A stretch of 64,000 nucleotides of DNA from Tetranychus cinnabarinus (Eukaryota; Arthropoda; Arachnida; Trombidiformes; Tetranychidae). The notes beneath the pieces are model-generated. The model was given only the letters and a program-made list of their open reading frames with translations, did not search any database and was not told where the DNA came from. Below, piece after piece: positions 45,693 to 57,340 of this stretch. The DNA lies in the NCBI GenBank assembly GCA_022266195.1, contig WHVY01000002.1, positions 5,595,001 to 5,659,000 of the forward strand. Reading direction: 5' to 3'. Position 1 is the first letter of the stretch; every line of letters starts with the position of its first letter. A program made the translations under genes and the position numbers.

Positions 45693-47429
45693 ATGGATAA
45701 ATTGGAAATTGATGACCAACTGACAATTGTAAATAGATCAGTGGAATATCGTATAACTAAAAGATTACTTCGTAAAATACCTTATTTTAAAAAGATGTTG
45801 AACCACGAATGTTTGGAATCAAAAGAAAACAAAATTGTTCTGGATTTTGAGCAAAGGGCTTTAGAAGCGATTTTTGATTGGATAAAAACTGGTAAAGGCT
45901 TCTTCAAAATGGATTATGTGATAGAGTTGTGCAACATTTTCGATTATTTTGGACTGTCAGATCCTTACATAGCTAAATGTGTTGCTTACTTTCATGATAA
46001 GTTTACTATTGCTCATCTTCCCGATGTTATACCTCAAGTGACATCAACAACTAAATTGATCAATTCAGGATCTCTCAATGGTTTCATCTGTCGCTATTTT
46101 ACGAAGATAGCAAACACAAATGTTTGGTTAAATTATCCTCTTGAAACAATCGAGTACATTTGCAAGCTTGACTTGATGGTTCATTCAGAACTGCAAGTCT
46201 TTGAAGCAATCGTGAAATGGGCCAACTTCAAATGCGATTCCAGGAAGTGTCATCTAGAAAGATTGTTAAAGTTGGTCCGATGGTGCCATGTAAAGGATGA
46301 AGATCTATCTAAAATAATGGAAAATGAATTTGTTAAATCTTTAAAATTCAATCCAAAGTTTTGTGCAGATGGCAATGGTAATTGTGACTGTAATTTAAAT
46401 CGAAATGAACAAGAATATTTTGTTATGATTGAAGAATATTGGCATAGATCTAATGATATTCGTATCACAGTACTTGCGAATGATTTACAGCCGTTGTTTA
46501 ATCGAATACTTGAATTGGACGAAACGTTGCCTGAACACATTATTCATGATGAACATATTTCTGACTTACATTATGTTGAGCGTGACTCTGATAAAGAAAT
46601 TATGCGAATTGATTGGAAGAATAATAAATATCGTTGGCTTTTTTTCTCAGCTTATTCTAATAAACTTATTGAATATATTTCAATAGATTCGACTGACAAT
46701 TGTGAGTAAGTAACTATTATCTTAAATTGTATTTACTTTGCTAGTCTCAATTTTCATCCTCAAAAGACCAACTTGAGTCACTTAATTTCAGCAACCTTTA
46801 TTATAACGTTCGTATCTGTTTTGTCTTTTAATAGCAATTTTGTTCAAGTCTTTCTTTTTTCAATACCGTAATAATTTTCAAAACATGTTTCTTTCAGCAG
46901 AGAAAGCTCCATGGAGAAAGTGGCATTCAATCAAAACAATAGCTACAGACGTGCACTTTTAGAAGCTAAAGACAAGTTTATCCTGATCAAAAAATACCGG
47001 CATTCATGTTATTATTGGTCAAAACCAACTGCTGATGAAGTTAAAGGTGTTCCTATTTTTAGTAATTCTTCTAACAAGGAAACTGTTTTGGATAATAAAA
47101 TTTACATGTTAACAAGTGATCTTCAATTTATGGAACTTGACATTGATGAAATTGATGGCAATTGCAAGTTTAAGATGTTTCAACTTCCAAAGTCCAAGAA
47201 GAATCGGTACTTGAAAATATTACATCTAACATCAAAGCAAACTAATGATGATCGGGTCATTTTTTTGGATGGATCTGAAAAAAGTGTCTATTGTTTCAAT
47301 GTCAACACTCAACGATGGAGTTCAATTGGACAAATAATAAATTGCAACTTTTTTGGTAACCAAAAGAAAACAAAGGTGATAAGTTTAACCTCAGCTTTCA
47401 TATCAGTCGACATCATCAACTTTGCTTAA
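45693..47429 (+). CDS. BK11: BTB-BACK-kelch-like protein, intact
   Basis: Exons 45693-46705 and 46898-47429; 514 aa. The phase requires the second of two close GT donors (GTAAGT at 46706, not GTGAGT at 46702). The acceptor is a tandem TTTCAGCAG, so exon 2 may start at 46898 or 46901, differing by one residue. BTB starts DDQLTIVNRSVEYRITKRL. BACK has YPLETIEYICKLDLM, the linker CADGNGNCDCNLNRNEQEYF, then EEYWHRSNDIRI, DEHISDL and RIDW. Exon 2 has LTSKQTNDDRVIFLDGS and FNVNTQRWSSIG and ends IINFA. Partner of BK7. Confidence 0.88.
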
Positions 47430-47793
47430 CACGTAAAACTCAATGATTTGATTTCTTTTTTCTCACTGATTGGCACAAATGGCTCCGGTTTCATCAAACT
47501 TCCAGTTTACATTACAGGATAGATGGAAAGTTTCTAGCAAGTGAAAGGAGAAATTATATTCTGAAATAGTGCTTTCATAGAGTAGAGTTAAATTAACTCT
47601 ACCCTGACTCAATTTTACTTGTAGAATCCTTGACTTATTTTAAAAAGTAAATGACTCACAAATGTCAGTAAATAAATTGACTGTTTTCTAAATAAAATTG
47701 AAAAAGGCATCTGTTGAAGAAATGCATCAGGGCCTAGCTGACTTATTGTTTCGTGTAATTCATTTGAAACATTTCGTTCTTTAAGTGCATAAT
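47430..47793. other. BK12 upstream region
   Basis: No gene seen. Contains the CTCACTGATTGGCACAAATG block shared with the BK3 upstream region. Confidence 0.5.
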
Positions 47794-48790
47794 ATGGATT
47801 CATTAGAGACTGAGGATCAACTAACAATTGTCAATCGATCAATGGAATACCGTATCAGTAAAAAACTTATTCGTAAAATACCTTATTTTGAAAATATGTT
47901 GAGCCATGATCTATTGGAAGCAGAGGAAAACGAAGTCACATTTGATTTCGACGAAAAAGCCTTCAAGTGGTTTCTCAATTGGATTGAATTCGGGGACATT
48001 CTTATCGAGATGGATTTTGTAATATTCATAAATATGAGTAACATGGGTGACTATTTCGGTATAAGTGATTGTTTGATGGATGATTTCGTCAAATATTTTC
48101 ATAATTTTTCAACTGAACATCTGCCCGTTGATACCTCAAGTGACATCAACATCTAAATTGATGAATTCAGGATCTCTCAATGGTTTCATCTGTCGTTATT
48201 TTTGAAAATTGTGGAGACAAGTGTTTGGTTGAAGTTTCCTATCCAATCATTTTACCATATTTGTGGATTGGATCTAATGATTCATCCAGAAATTCAAGTT
48301 TTCAATGCGATCATTGGATGGGCAGATTTCAAAGCTGATTCTAGAAAGGGCTGTCTCAAAGGATTGTTACAGTTATTTAGATGATGCCATTCGGAAGAGA
48401 AGGATTTATCCAAATTCAAAGAATATGATTTTGTTATATAATAATTATATGCTGCAAAATAACCTTGAATTTTTCCAGTTCAACATTGACCGTAATCTCG
48501 ATTTAAAAAAGATTCAAAGCTTTAAAGAAAACTGGACTCTAAAAATTTACTTTTAGCATCCATTTAAGCTAACGATGATAGAGTTGTTTTTACTGATAAG
48601 ACCACAAAAGATGTTTTCTGTTTCAATGTCAGCACTCAAGAATAGAAATCAATTGGTCGGATCATTGGTTGTAAAGGCAAATCAAAGGATGGTCAAAAGG
48701 AATCTAATGCTCTCAACTTATACGTACCTTTGGGTTTTCATCAATGGATTCAATCAACCTTTGCTTAGAACGTAATCTCAACGCAGTAAA
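47794..48790 (+). pseudogene. BK12: BK gene with internal deletion removing the intron
   Basis: ATG 47794 (MDSLETEDQLTIVN). BTB is open, then two bases are lost near 48127 (CCCGTTGATACC), giving a TAA at 48154-48156. One base is lost in the CRYF block near 48204. At about 48425-48450 the sequence jumps from DLSKFKEY directly to the exon-2 block LQNNLEFFQFNIDRNL, so the linker, intron and exon-2 start (roughly 0.7 kb in relatives) are deleted. Exon 2 has further stops (LL*HPFKL, STQE*KSIG). Related to BK2/BK3. Clear pseudogene. Confidence 0.9.
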
Positions 48791-49519
48791 ATAACGCTCA
48801 TTTTACATTAACTGACAAGGGGTTGGCATAAAGTAGTAATCGAGTTTCCTGAAATATATTTTTTAGATAAACAAATGAAATTGAAAACAAATCTGTTGAT
48901 TGTCAAAAGAAATCTAATGTTCTTAAAACTGGTGTAGCAACTAATAATAGACTAGACATTCTGGCACCATTCTGTTTACATTCCTTAACTTGTCTTGATG
49001 AAATTACTTTGTTACTTGAAGTAATGAAAATCAAATTACGATAGGATGGTTTTTTGGTCAAGTTTAAATTCGAGTAGAGGATGAACTCTAAAAAGAGGAT
49101 GTCAAATAATAGGCAAAATGTCTTAATCTCAGAATTTGTTCAAACTTTCTTCTGATGTACAACTTGATGGGAAAGTTTCTGGTGCTGTGGGGTGGAGCCT
49201 TGTCTGCGTAGAAGAGTGGCGCTGAGTTAAACAACAATTCAAACAGTGTCTTTGCGCATAGAAGCTTAAAAACCCATTTACCAGAAACCTTCCAATCAGC
49301 CCGTATGAGCATATCAACAGATTACCAGCTTTAAATCTGGTTTTGCTCTGACGACTGATTATATCTTTGTAAGTTTACTGTTCAACTCGTTAATACTCTA
49401 ACCGTCTGAACCACTTGAGTTTATGTTATATTTTACAAATCACTTGTTGAGTATTTGAGAATCATAAGTTTAATTCATGAAAATTTGATTTTTGTTTTTA
49501 ATTTAATTTTGTGTCCAAT
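48791..49519. other. BK13 upstream region
   Basis: No gene seen. Related to the BK4 and BK8 upstream flanks. AAGTTTAAATTCGAGTAGAG and TTTTGTGTCCAATATGG just before the start are shared with BK4. Confidence 0.55.
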
Positions 49520-51337
49520 ATGGATTCATCAAAAACTGGTGATCAACTTACAATTGTTAATCGATCGAATGTACATAAAATTAGTAAAAGACTAATTCAA
49601 ATCGTGCCTTATTTTGAAAGAGTGTTGAGCCTGGATTTGGAGGAACCAAAGGACAACATAATCGAACTGGATTTTGATGATAAGGCTTTGAAATCGTTCT
49701 TGAATTGGCTTGAATCGGATACTGTATCCATCGAGATGGATTATGTAATACATCTGTGCGATATGTCGGACTGTTTCGAGATCAATGGTTATATGGGGCT
49801 CGGTGCATTCTTAATTAGAGTAATAGATCTTCTTCAGCAAGATTGTATCAACTATTTCAATGATAATTTTACAATTGAACATCTTCCTGTTGTTATACCT
49901 CAAGTGATTCCAGTATCTAAATTAATAACCTCGAGTCATCTCAATGCTTTCATCTGTCGCTATTTCTTGAAGATCGCAAACACAAATGTTTGGTTTGAGT
50001 ACCCGATTGAAACAGTTGAATATATATGTACTTTGGACCTGATGATTCATTCAGAATACCAAGTTTTCGATGCAATCATGAAATGGGTAAAAGCAAAGGC
50101 TGACACTAGAAAGTGCCATATTGAAAGATTGTTAAAGTTAGTCCGTTGGTGTCATTTGGAAGGTAAGGATTTACCTAAAATGAAGGAGCAGGCTCAATCT
50201 ATAGGTTTCCATCCTTCAAAATTATGCTCTTCTAAAAAATGTAATTGCGATTTCGCTGGCAAACGAACCAAACAAGAGCATTTCATTCAAATTTGCGAAA
50301 CGAACACTAAAAGTTTGCGAATCATTTTATCTGACAGTAATTTTTATCCATTGGTAGAAAGGGTCATCAAATTAAACAATAGTATGATCATTGATGCTCT
50401 GCATATTGAACATGTTTCTGACATCTTTTTTGATTCTGGTAAGGAAGGAATTCGAGTTGATTGGAAACGAAATGAATATCGCTTGCTTGATCGATCACAA
50501 TACAAAACCTATTTCCTTAAAATCCATAATTACATTCAAGAGAAGGACTTGTAAGTAATTGTTTTGATATCCCGTGTTTTACTCCATTTGATTGTCATAT
50601 GCAATCATCTTATCCTTAAAACATTTACTTTTTTTGATTGCTATCGAGTTATTTTCAGAATCGTTGCATACTTAATCTATTTGCCACATCTTGCTTCTTT
50701 TTTCATTTAACATTTCAGCTGGAAAGATAATAATCCGGAGCCAAAATGTGCATACAATTACCATTTCTGTGGAGTTTTCGAAGTTGATGAAAAGTTCATG
50801 TTGATTTGCAATATTTGGTCACTTGAGTGCCGGCCAGCAAATACCGAACTGATTGCAAAACATTTTGATGGATTAACCAAATTACGGGCAACTATTTTAG
50901 ACGATAATATTTACTTATTGACAAATTCCGATTTCATAAAGTTGAACATCACTACCCACGATAAAACAATTATCGGACTTGAAAGGTTCAAAAATAGACT
51001 GCACTTCGATAAGTTAATTATAACTTCTAGAAAAGCTAATGATGATAGAGTTTTTTTGATTGATAAGTTCACAAATGATGTCTTTTGTTTCAACGTCAAC
51101 ACTCACCGATGGAGTTCAATGGGACGAATCGTTAATTTTAAAAACAAATCTGTGGTTGACCAAAAGGAATCTAATGATCTTTCTAAAACTTTTGCTTTTA
51201 GGTTTGCAACGACGGAATCTATTAGTTTTCCTATTTCCAAAGCTTCAACTAATAAGCTGTTAACTTTAACCTCGACTTTCATATCGCTGGATACTATGAA
51301 AACTTGCTTGATTCGTAATGACAACTCGATGAATTAA
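49520..51337 (+). CDS. BK13: BTB-BACK-kelch-like protein, longest intact member
   Basis: Exons 49520-50550 and 50719-51337; intron GTAAGT ... TTTCAG, phase 2; 549 aa. MDSSKTGDQLTIVN start. The BTB domain contains an extra stretch (INGYMGLGAFLIRVIDLLQQ) where relatives have about six residues, lengthening the loop before the last BTB helix. BACK matches BK14 almost base for base. Linker CSSKKCNCDFAGKRTKQEHF. Exon 2 has TSRKANDDRVFLIDK, FNVNTHRWSSMGRIV and a longer tail with a TTESISFP insert also seen in BK8. Sibling of BK4 and BK8. Confidence 0.87.
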
Positions 51338-51984
51338 CAGTGAATTACACAATTATTCATACTCTGATGTTAAAGAGCCCATATTTTCAACGAAGATTCT
51401 AAATTTAATTCTCACTTCCGGTTCTGTTAAAATCAGATTCATTAAAACGGATTTATCTTGTTGAGAAGCACTGTCTCCGTTCAATATTTTCCTTTGATTA
51501 CAGCGAAATTTCGGTTAAATATTACAATTCCCTGCATTATTTTACCAATCTCCTGTTAGACTTATTCGACTCAATTTTGACTCAGACTTTTTAGTATTGA
51601 ATAAACTGATAGCAACTACGACTAGCAACTATAAGTTTTGAGTGGCGACGACTCAACTTACTCAAAACTCGAAACTCAACTTATCAGAAAACTAACTCGA
51701 TTTAAATAGGATCGAAAAACAGAAACTGATTTATCCTCGAGTTCCTTATACAACGAAATTTCAATGATCAATTGCCATAATGTCAAAGACTAACTATAAG
51801 TATACTTATAATAAATGCTGTTAAAACAATTGATTTGTGATACATTCGAATCCCTGAAATTGTCCATCAGTTATTTGTTACCAAATGAGGCACGACATTC
51901 AAAAGACACCAATAAAAATTACCAATCAAATCACAATTCCATCACAAATGTTTTTTTATAAGAGATGGCGCGCTATCGGAAAAT
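51338..51984. other. Intergenic after BK13
   Basis: No gene seen. A perfect 10-bp inverted repeat, AGTTTTGAGT (51634-51643) against ACTCAAAACT (51660-51669), could form a small hairpin. Confidence 0.5.
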
Positions 51985-52076
51985 TTCAGGGTGTATTCAT
52001 TTTTCAATTCGATGTTCACAAAGAAAAGACCAATTATACGGTAATTGAAATAGAAATTCTAGAAATTCATTTTTAG
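51985..52076 (+). pseudogene. DEG/ENaC relic: N-terminal fragment
   Basis: FIFQF, then DVHKEKTNY and IEIEILEIHF align with residues 19-23, 34-42 and 46-55 of the DEG/ENaC proteins (FIFQF, DVRKEVINY, NEIEIPEVRL), with the TM1 C-terminal half deleted. At the DNA level TATTCATTTTTCAATT and ATTCGATGTTC match the 23185 gene. It ends at a TAG and nothing downstream matches. It shows that a third channel copy existed here. Confidence 0.7.
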
Positions 52077-52474
52077 TTCATTTATTCATTCACTCAAACC
52101 TTTCATTCATTCAAACCATTCAAACCGCACGAAGCCTCATTTTGGGAGGATTTAAGTAACTGGTTACCAGTAACCAACCGAGTGAGGATCAAGATTTAAA
52201 TTTCTGAGGTAACTGTCCCTGTGTTTCCAACCTTTTCAAATATCGTTTGGATACTTTTGATTCTCTTGCTTTCAGCAGTTAGTCTTATTTAGAGCTGATA
52301 GTTTTAAGACTCTTATTCAGTAATAATAATCTTTACTCTTAACAAGTTATCCATAAAATCTTACTCACAAGCAGTTATTTAACTGACTCTTTTAAAACTG
52401 ATCGATTAATTTTTAGTAGATTGATTTCGTGAAAATCTGAGATTTGATTTGTGTTTAAATTCAAGTGTTCAAAT
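52077..52474. other. BK14 upstream region
   Basis: Nothing recognised; AT-rich. GTAACTGGTTACCAGTAAC at about 52156-52174 is palindromic and echoes ACCGGTTACTAGTAACTAA near 12649. Confidence 0.5.
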
Positions 52475-54384
52475 ATGGATTCCTTAGAGACTAATGACCA
52501 ACTAACAATTGTCAATCGGTCAATGGAACATCGTATTGATAAAAGACTGATTTGTGAAATACCTTACTTTGACAGTATGTTGAGCCATGACTGTTTGGAA
52601 TCCCAGACAAACAAAGTTGAATTGGATTTTGATGAAAAGGCGCTAAAATCGTTTCTCAATTGGCTTGAATTATGTAACATATTCCTTGAGATGGACTATG
52701 TTATACATCTGTGCAACATGCTGGACTATTTCGGGATAAAAGATTATTTGGTACAAGATTGTATCAACTATTTCTATGATAATTTTACAATTGAACATCT
52801 TCCTGTTGTTATACCTCAAGTGATTCCAGTATCTAAATTAATAACCTCGAGTCATCTCAATGCTTTCATCTGTCGCTATTTCTTGAAGATAGCAAACTCA
52901 AATGTTTGGTTTGAGTACCCGATTGAAACAGTTGAATATATATGTACTTTGGACCTGATGATTCATTCAGAATACCAAGTTTTCGATGCAATCATGAAAT
53001 GGGTAAAAGCAAAGGGTGACACTAGAAAGTGCTATATTGAAAGATTGTTAAAGTTAGTCCGTTGGTGTCATTTGGAAGATAAGGATTTATCCAAAATAAG
53101 AGAAAATGAATTAATTGGTTCTTTAAACTCTATACCAGAAATTTGTTCTCATGACGAAAGTAACTGTAATTGTATCACTGACCGAACCAGACAAGGTTTT
53201 TTTGTTTCAATTGAAAAATTGGATGACAAAAATTTGCGAGTAAAAGTTTTTGACGGTAATTTTCGTTCACTGATTAATCAAGTAGTTCGATTAGATGAGT
53301 TTAAGCCTTTGATTCTGCTTCAAGATGAACATGTTTCTGATATTTCATTTAATTCTGGAAGGCAAATGATACGAATTGATTGGAAGCAGAAGAAATATCG
53401 TCTGCTCGATTTTGCAGCTTATAAATCGTATTATGAAATTTACAGATCCAGTTTTGAAGATCAAGAAAGGTAAGTTATTGATATTACAAATTAGTCTACT
53501 TCTCTGTAATAATTAAATTACTATATTTTTAAAGTTTACAATAGTTATATTGATGCACATTGTTGCTTGGAAGGTTCAGTTCTTAATGCTTCTCCCAGGT
53601 TCACAATGATAAATGCTCTAGCACAATCAACCCTCTTTACGTTAGAAGTTACTAGGCAATGGTCCTTACAACCTGTTCAATATCCAAGTAAAGTTAATCA
53701 TTAACTAAGTTGATAAAAAATACGGTAGTTTATTTAAAAATAGACCTTTGACTTTGAACTCGCGGAGTCTAACTTAGGTTAGACGAGTTGAATTTAGTTA
53801 TTTTTTAAACATTTTTTGCACATTTTAGGCTGAAATTCCACAATGTGATAACTAAACCAGATCAATCAAGCTCAGGTTATATATGTGAAACTTTACTTCT
53901 CGAAGCTGCTGAAAAGTTTATTCTTGTTTGCAATGGGCAATTCAGATTCAAATGTTGGGAGAATCCATCCTTAGCAGATATTAAAAATCAAATGGAACGC
54001 TATAGACGAACACAATGTACTTACTTGGCAACTGTTCTGGAAAACAATGTTTATGTGCTGACAAGGAATCTTGATTTCTTCAAATTCGACATAAGTAAGT
54101 GTGAGTTCAAAAGGATTGGACTTGGTAGTTTTAAAGATAAATTTAAATTCGTTAATTTACTTTTAACATCCAAGCAAGCTAATGATGATAGAGTTCTTTT
54201 GATTGACAAGACCACAAAGGACGTTTTCTGTTTCAATGTCAGCACTCAAGAATGGAGTTTAATCTGTCGAATCAATGATTGTGAAAGCAATTCTTCAGAA
54301 GATTCAAAGCAACCTAAAGCTCTTAAAACTTTCACGTTTGGATTTATATCTTTGGACTCGATCAACCTTTGCTTGGAACATTAA
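52475..54384 (+). CDS. BK14: BTB-BACK-kelch-like protein, mosaic
   Basis: Exons 52475-53469 and 53829-54384; phase-2 intron of 359 bp, about twice the family norm; 516 aa. MDSLETNDQLTIVN start. The late BTB-BACK part (52757-53076) differs from BK13 (49841-50160) at only six positions by eye. The linker CSHDESNCNCITDRTRQGFF and exon 2 (LTSKQANDDRVLLIDKT, FNVSTQEWS, end DSINLCLEH) follow the BK2/BK3 type. The intron contains a relic of another exon-2 start. The gene looks like a recombinant of two subfamilies that stayed open. Confidence 0.87.
53540..53705 (+). pseudogene. Exon-2 relic inside BK14 intron
   Basis: Reads YIDAHCCLEGSVLNASPRF, resembling the start of exon 2 in BK3 (TYEGSLLDANEKFTLV), followed by about 35 more open codons and a TAA. 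It is not needed for the BK14 frame and is probably left over from an unequal exchange or a duplicated exon. Confidence 0.65.
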
Positions 54385-54907
54385 CACAATAAAGTGAAGC
54401 TTTTTAATACAATAATTTATAAATGAGTAAACTTTGTATAATTGTTGCCTTTGTCAACCATTTTCAAGTCTTTCGTTGATTAATTCGTGTTTTTTAATGT
54501 TTTGTTTAAAAAGATATCAAACTAACATTTTCTTCGGCTTTACAATTCAAAACTTTAAATACGGCTGAAGCCTTATCTTATAACAAAACGGTAATAATGG
54601 GCGGTTGGTGTATTAAGATTATTTATCTAAAGATACGAAAACACTAATTCAATTAGAACCAATCCAGGGTAAAAAGCAAATTAAGTAATTTAATTCGTCA
54701 AAACCCGATTGCTGAAAGCTTTCACTCGTTGAGGTTCAATCTCCACAATTTTTTAGATATCGACTGATATCCCCTAGATGGCACTGTTTTTAACGCGGGA
54801 ATCGACATTTGAAATGGCTTAGACAAAAATCGTCTGATTAACTGCATTCTTTCTTACTGTGAACTAAGTACGATCTAACAATTTAATACTGAATTCTTGT
54901 GGTTAAT
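54385..54907. other. BK14-BK15 intergenic
   Basis: No gene seen. CCCCTAGATGGCAC at about 54771-54784 resembles the CTCF core (13 of 14 positions of CCASYAGRKGGCRS by eye). Function unproven. Confidence 0.45.
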
Positions 54908-56516
54908 ATGGATGTACCAGATAATGACGACCAATTTATAATAGTGAATCGATCAATGACGCATCGTATAAGTAAAAAACTAATTCGTAAAATACCTTAT
55001 TTTGAAAAGATGTTGAGCCATGAATACTTGGAATCAAAGGAAAATAAAGTTGAACTGGATTTTGATGAACAAGCCTTAAAAGCAATTCTTAATTGTTTGG
55101 AATTCGGTTACATGCTCATTGAGATGAAAATCGTGATAAATTTGTGCAACATGATTGATTATTTCGGGATGAACAATCATTTGATGGATGATTGTGCTAC
55201 CTATTTTCATAATAATTTTACAATTGAACATCTTTCAATTGTTATTCCTCAAGTTACGCAAACATCGAAATTCATGAATTCAGGTGCTCTTAATGTTTTC
55301 ATTTGTCGATACTTCACAAAAATAGTGAACACAACTGCTTGGTTGGATTATCCTATTGAGACCATTGAATATATTTGTGCTTTGGATCTAATGGTTCATT
55401 CAGAGGTGCAAGTTTTCAATGCAATCAAAAAATGGGTGAATTTCAAGGCTGAATCTAGAAATTGCTATGTTGAAAGATTGTTACAGTTGGTTCGATGGTG
55501 CTATTTGAAAGATGAAGAGTTATCTGTAATCAAGAATGATGTATTCTTTGGATCTACAAACATGCAGCCAATATTTTGGTTTAACAGAGAAGAAGATTGT
55601 GTTCGCATTCACAACAGAGCTGATCAAAATCATTTCATTGCGATCGAGGAATTGGATGGTACAGACTTGCAAATCAAAGCTCTTGACAATAATTTTCAAA
55701 AATTGTTTAATCAAGTCCTCAAATTAGATGAATCAATGTGTGCAAAAATTTTTCATGATGAACATGTTTCTATTATATTTTTAAATTGTGAAAGGAAAGG
55801 AATTCAAATTGATTGGCATCTCAGTAAATATCGTTTACTTGATTTTGCATTTGTTAAATCTTATATCGAAACTCATAAATACATTTTTGAACAGGACGGG
55901 TGAGTAACTAACTTTATCACTTTAAAGTTTATCTATTTCATTTCACTAATAGTAAAATTTTGGTTCATTCTCATTATGCATTGAATTTTCTTGAGAATCA
56001 TTTGAGAATCTGTCTCAATTTTCATCAAATTATTTTTCCCTTTTATCGTTTTGATTCACAATTTTTTCTCTTTTTTAAACGATAGAGCGAGCAGCATTGG
56101 CCAATACCAACTGCTGATGAAATGGAAACTCGTTTTAAGAGCTATGATGATGATTTTCACGCAACTGTATTGGACAATATTTACATGCTGACGAATAATC
56201 TTGAGTCCATATATTGCAACATTTACTTTATTAGCAGAGCATCAGAATGAGTTGGTTTAGAAACACAATGAAACTTGAAAATTTACTTCTCACTTCCAAG
56301 CGATCTAATGATAATAAAGTTATCTCGATTGATAAATCTACAAGAGATACGAGTCTCTGTTTCAATGCCAACACTAAAATATGCGATTCAATCGACCTTA
56401 AGATTAATAACAAATCTACCGGTGACCAAAAGGATTCTAATAACTTGTTAACTTTTACCTCAGCATTTATATCGATAAATGTTATCAGACAGCACATGAG
56501 CCGTGATCTCAAATAA
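54908..56516 (+). pseudogene. BK15: intact exon 1 with damaged exon 2
   Basis: Exon 1 (54908-55899, MDVPDNDDQFIIVN) is fully open with BTB, BACK and a GTGAGT donor in phase 2. The linker has lost two of three cysteines (FWFNREEDCVRIHNRADQ), and DEHVSII replaces DEHVSDI. Exon 2 is reduced: from about 56088 it reads HWPIPTADEMETRF and DFHATVLDNIYMLT, then stops at TGA 56248-56250 after a one-base shift. The other frame continues through LLLTSKRSNDNKVISIDKS to TAA at 56514-56516. The first ~35 codons of exon 2 are absent. A protein ending early is possible, but a decaying gene is likelier. Confidence 0.78.
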
Positions 56517-57340
56517 CACTGTAAAGATTTATTTAGATTAATGTCACCAATAAATTTCGCTTTGTGTTTCAAAAAATCGATTTCGACAGCAACAATTCAT
56601 CTTTGATGATCTTTTTGGTGACCACAAAATATTAATGAATTCTAGACCAATATCTAACAAAAAACGATGACACCAATATGATTAGCCATGACAAGACATT
56701 ACCTGAAGAACTAATGGGTGACAAAATTTGTTGGTCATACCTTACTAATTTAGTCGATGATCAAACTGTTGCTAATGGTTAGTGTACTAATTGCCTCAAT
56801 GTTCAATGATATCAATTTATAATTGCGTTATTTCGAAAATAAAAATCTTATAATTTGCAGAATGAGAAAATAAGAGTGAAAACATCGATTAATATTAATT
56901 TTCATTATGGAAAGAGACGGTTTTTTCATCAATCATTAGTTCTGGAAAGTATTGATTGATCATAATGAAATCTAAATTATCAATTATTTTTTCCAATATT
57001 GATTCGAATGTTTCCATTTCTATTCAATCATTGTTTTTGTCAACATATTGAACTATTATATCTTTTTACTTATGATGTCGTCAGTTGTGTTCACCAATTG
57101 AATTTAATGCTTTGTAATGTTCAAAAATTTAAAAATGAATTAAAGGCTTTTCTTTTCACGAACAATTGAATGAGTTACAAAAAGCAACATATAAGGTGAT
57201 TAATAGCAATAGTAGGTTAAATCAATGCCGATTCTATTAATATGATTATGTTCATTGCAACGAACCTCTTTCATTAAGTTACTCAACTGGAATCTACAGA
57301 AAATACTCTCAGATTGTTCATTGATTGAAAATTCAATAAC
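56517..57340. other. Spacer of duplicated DEG/ENaC block, copy 2
   Basis: Parallels 22317-23184 with indels. No open frame is conserved between the two copies, so no gene is called. Confidence 0.7.
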
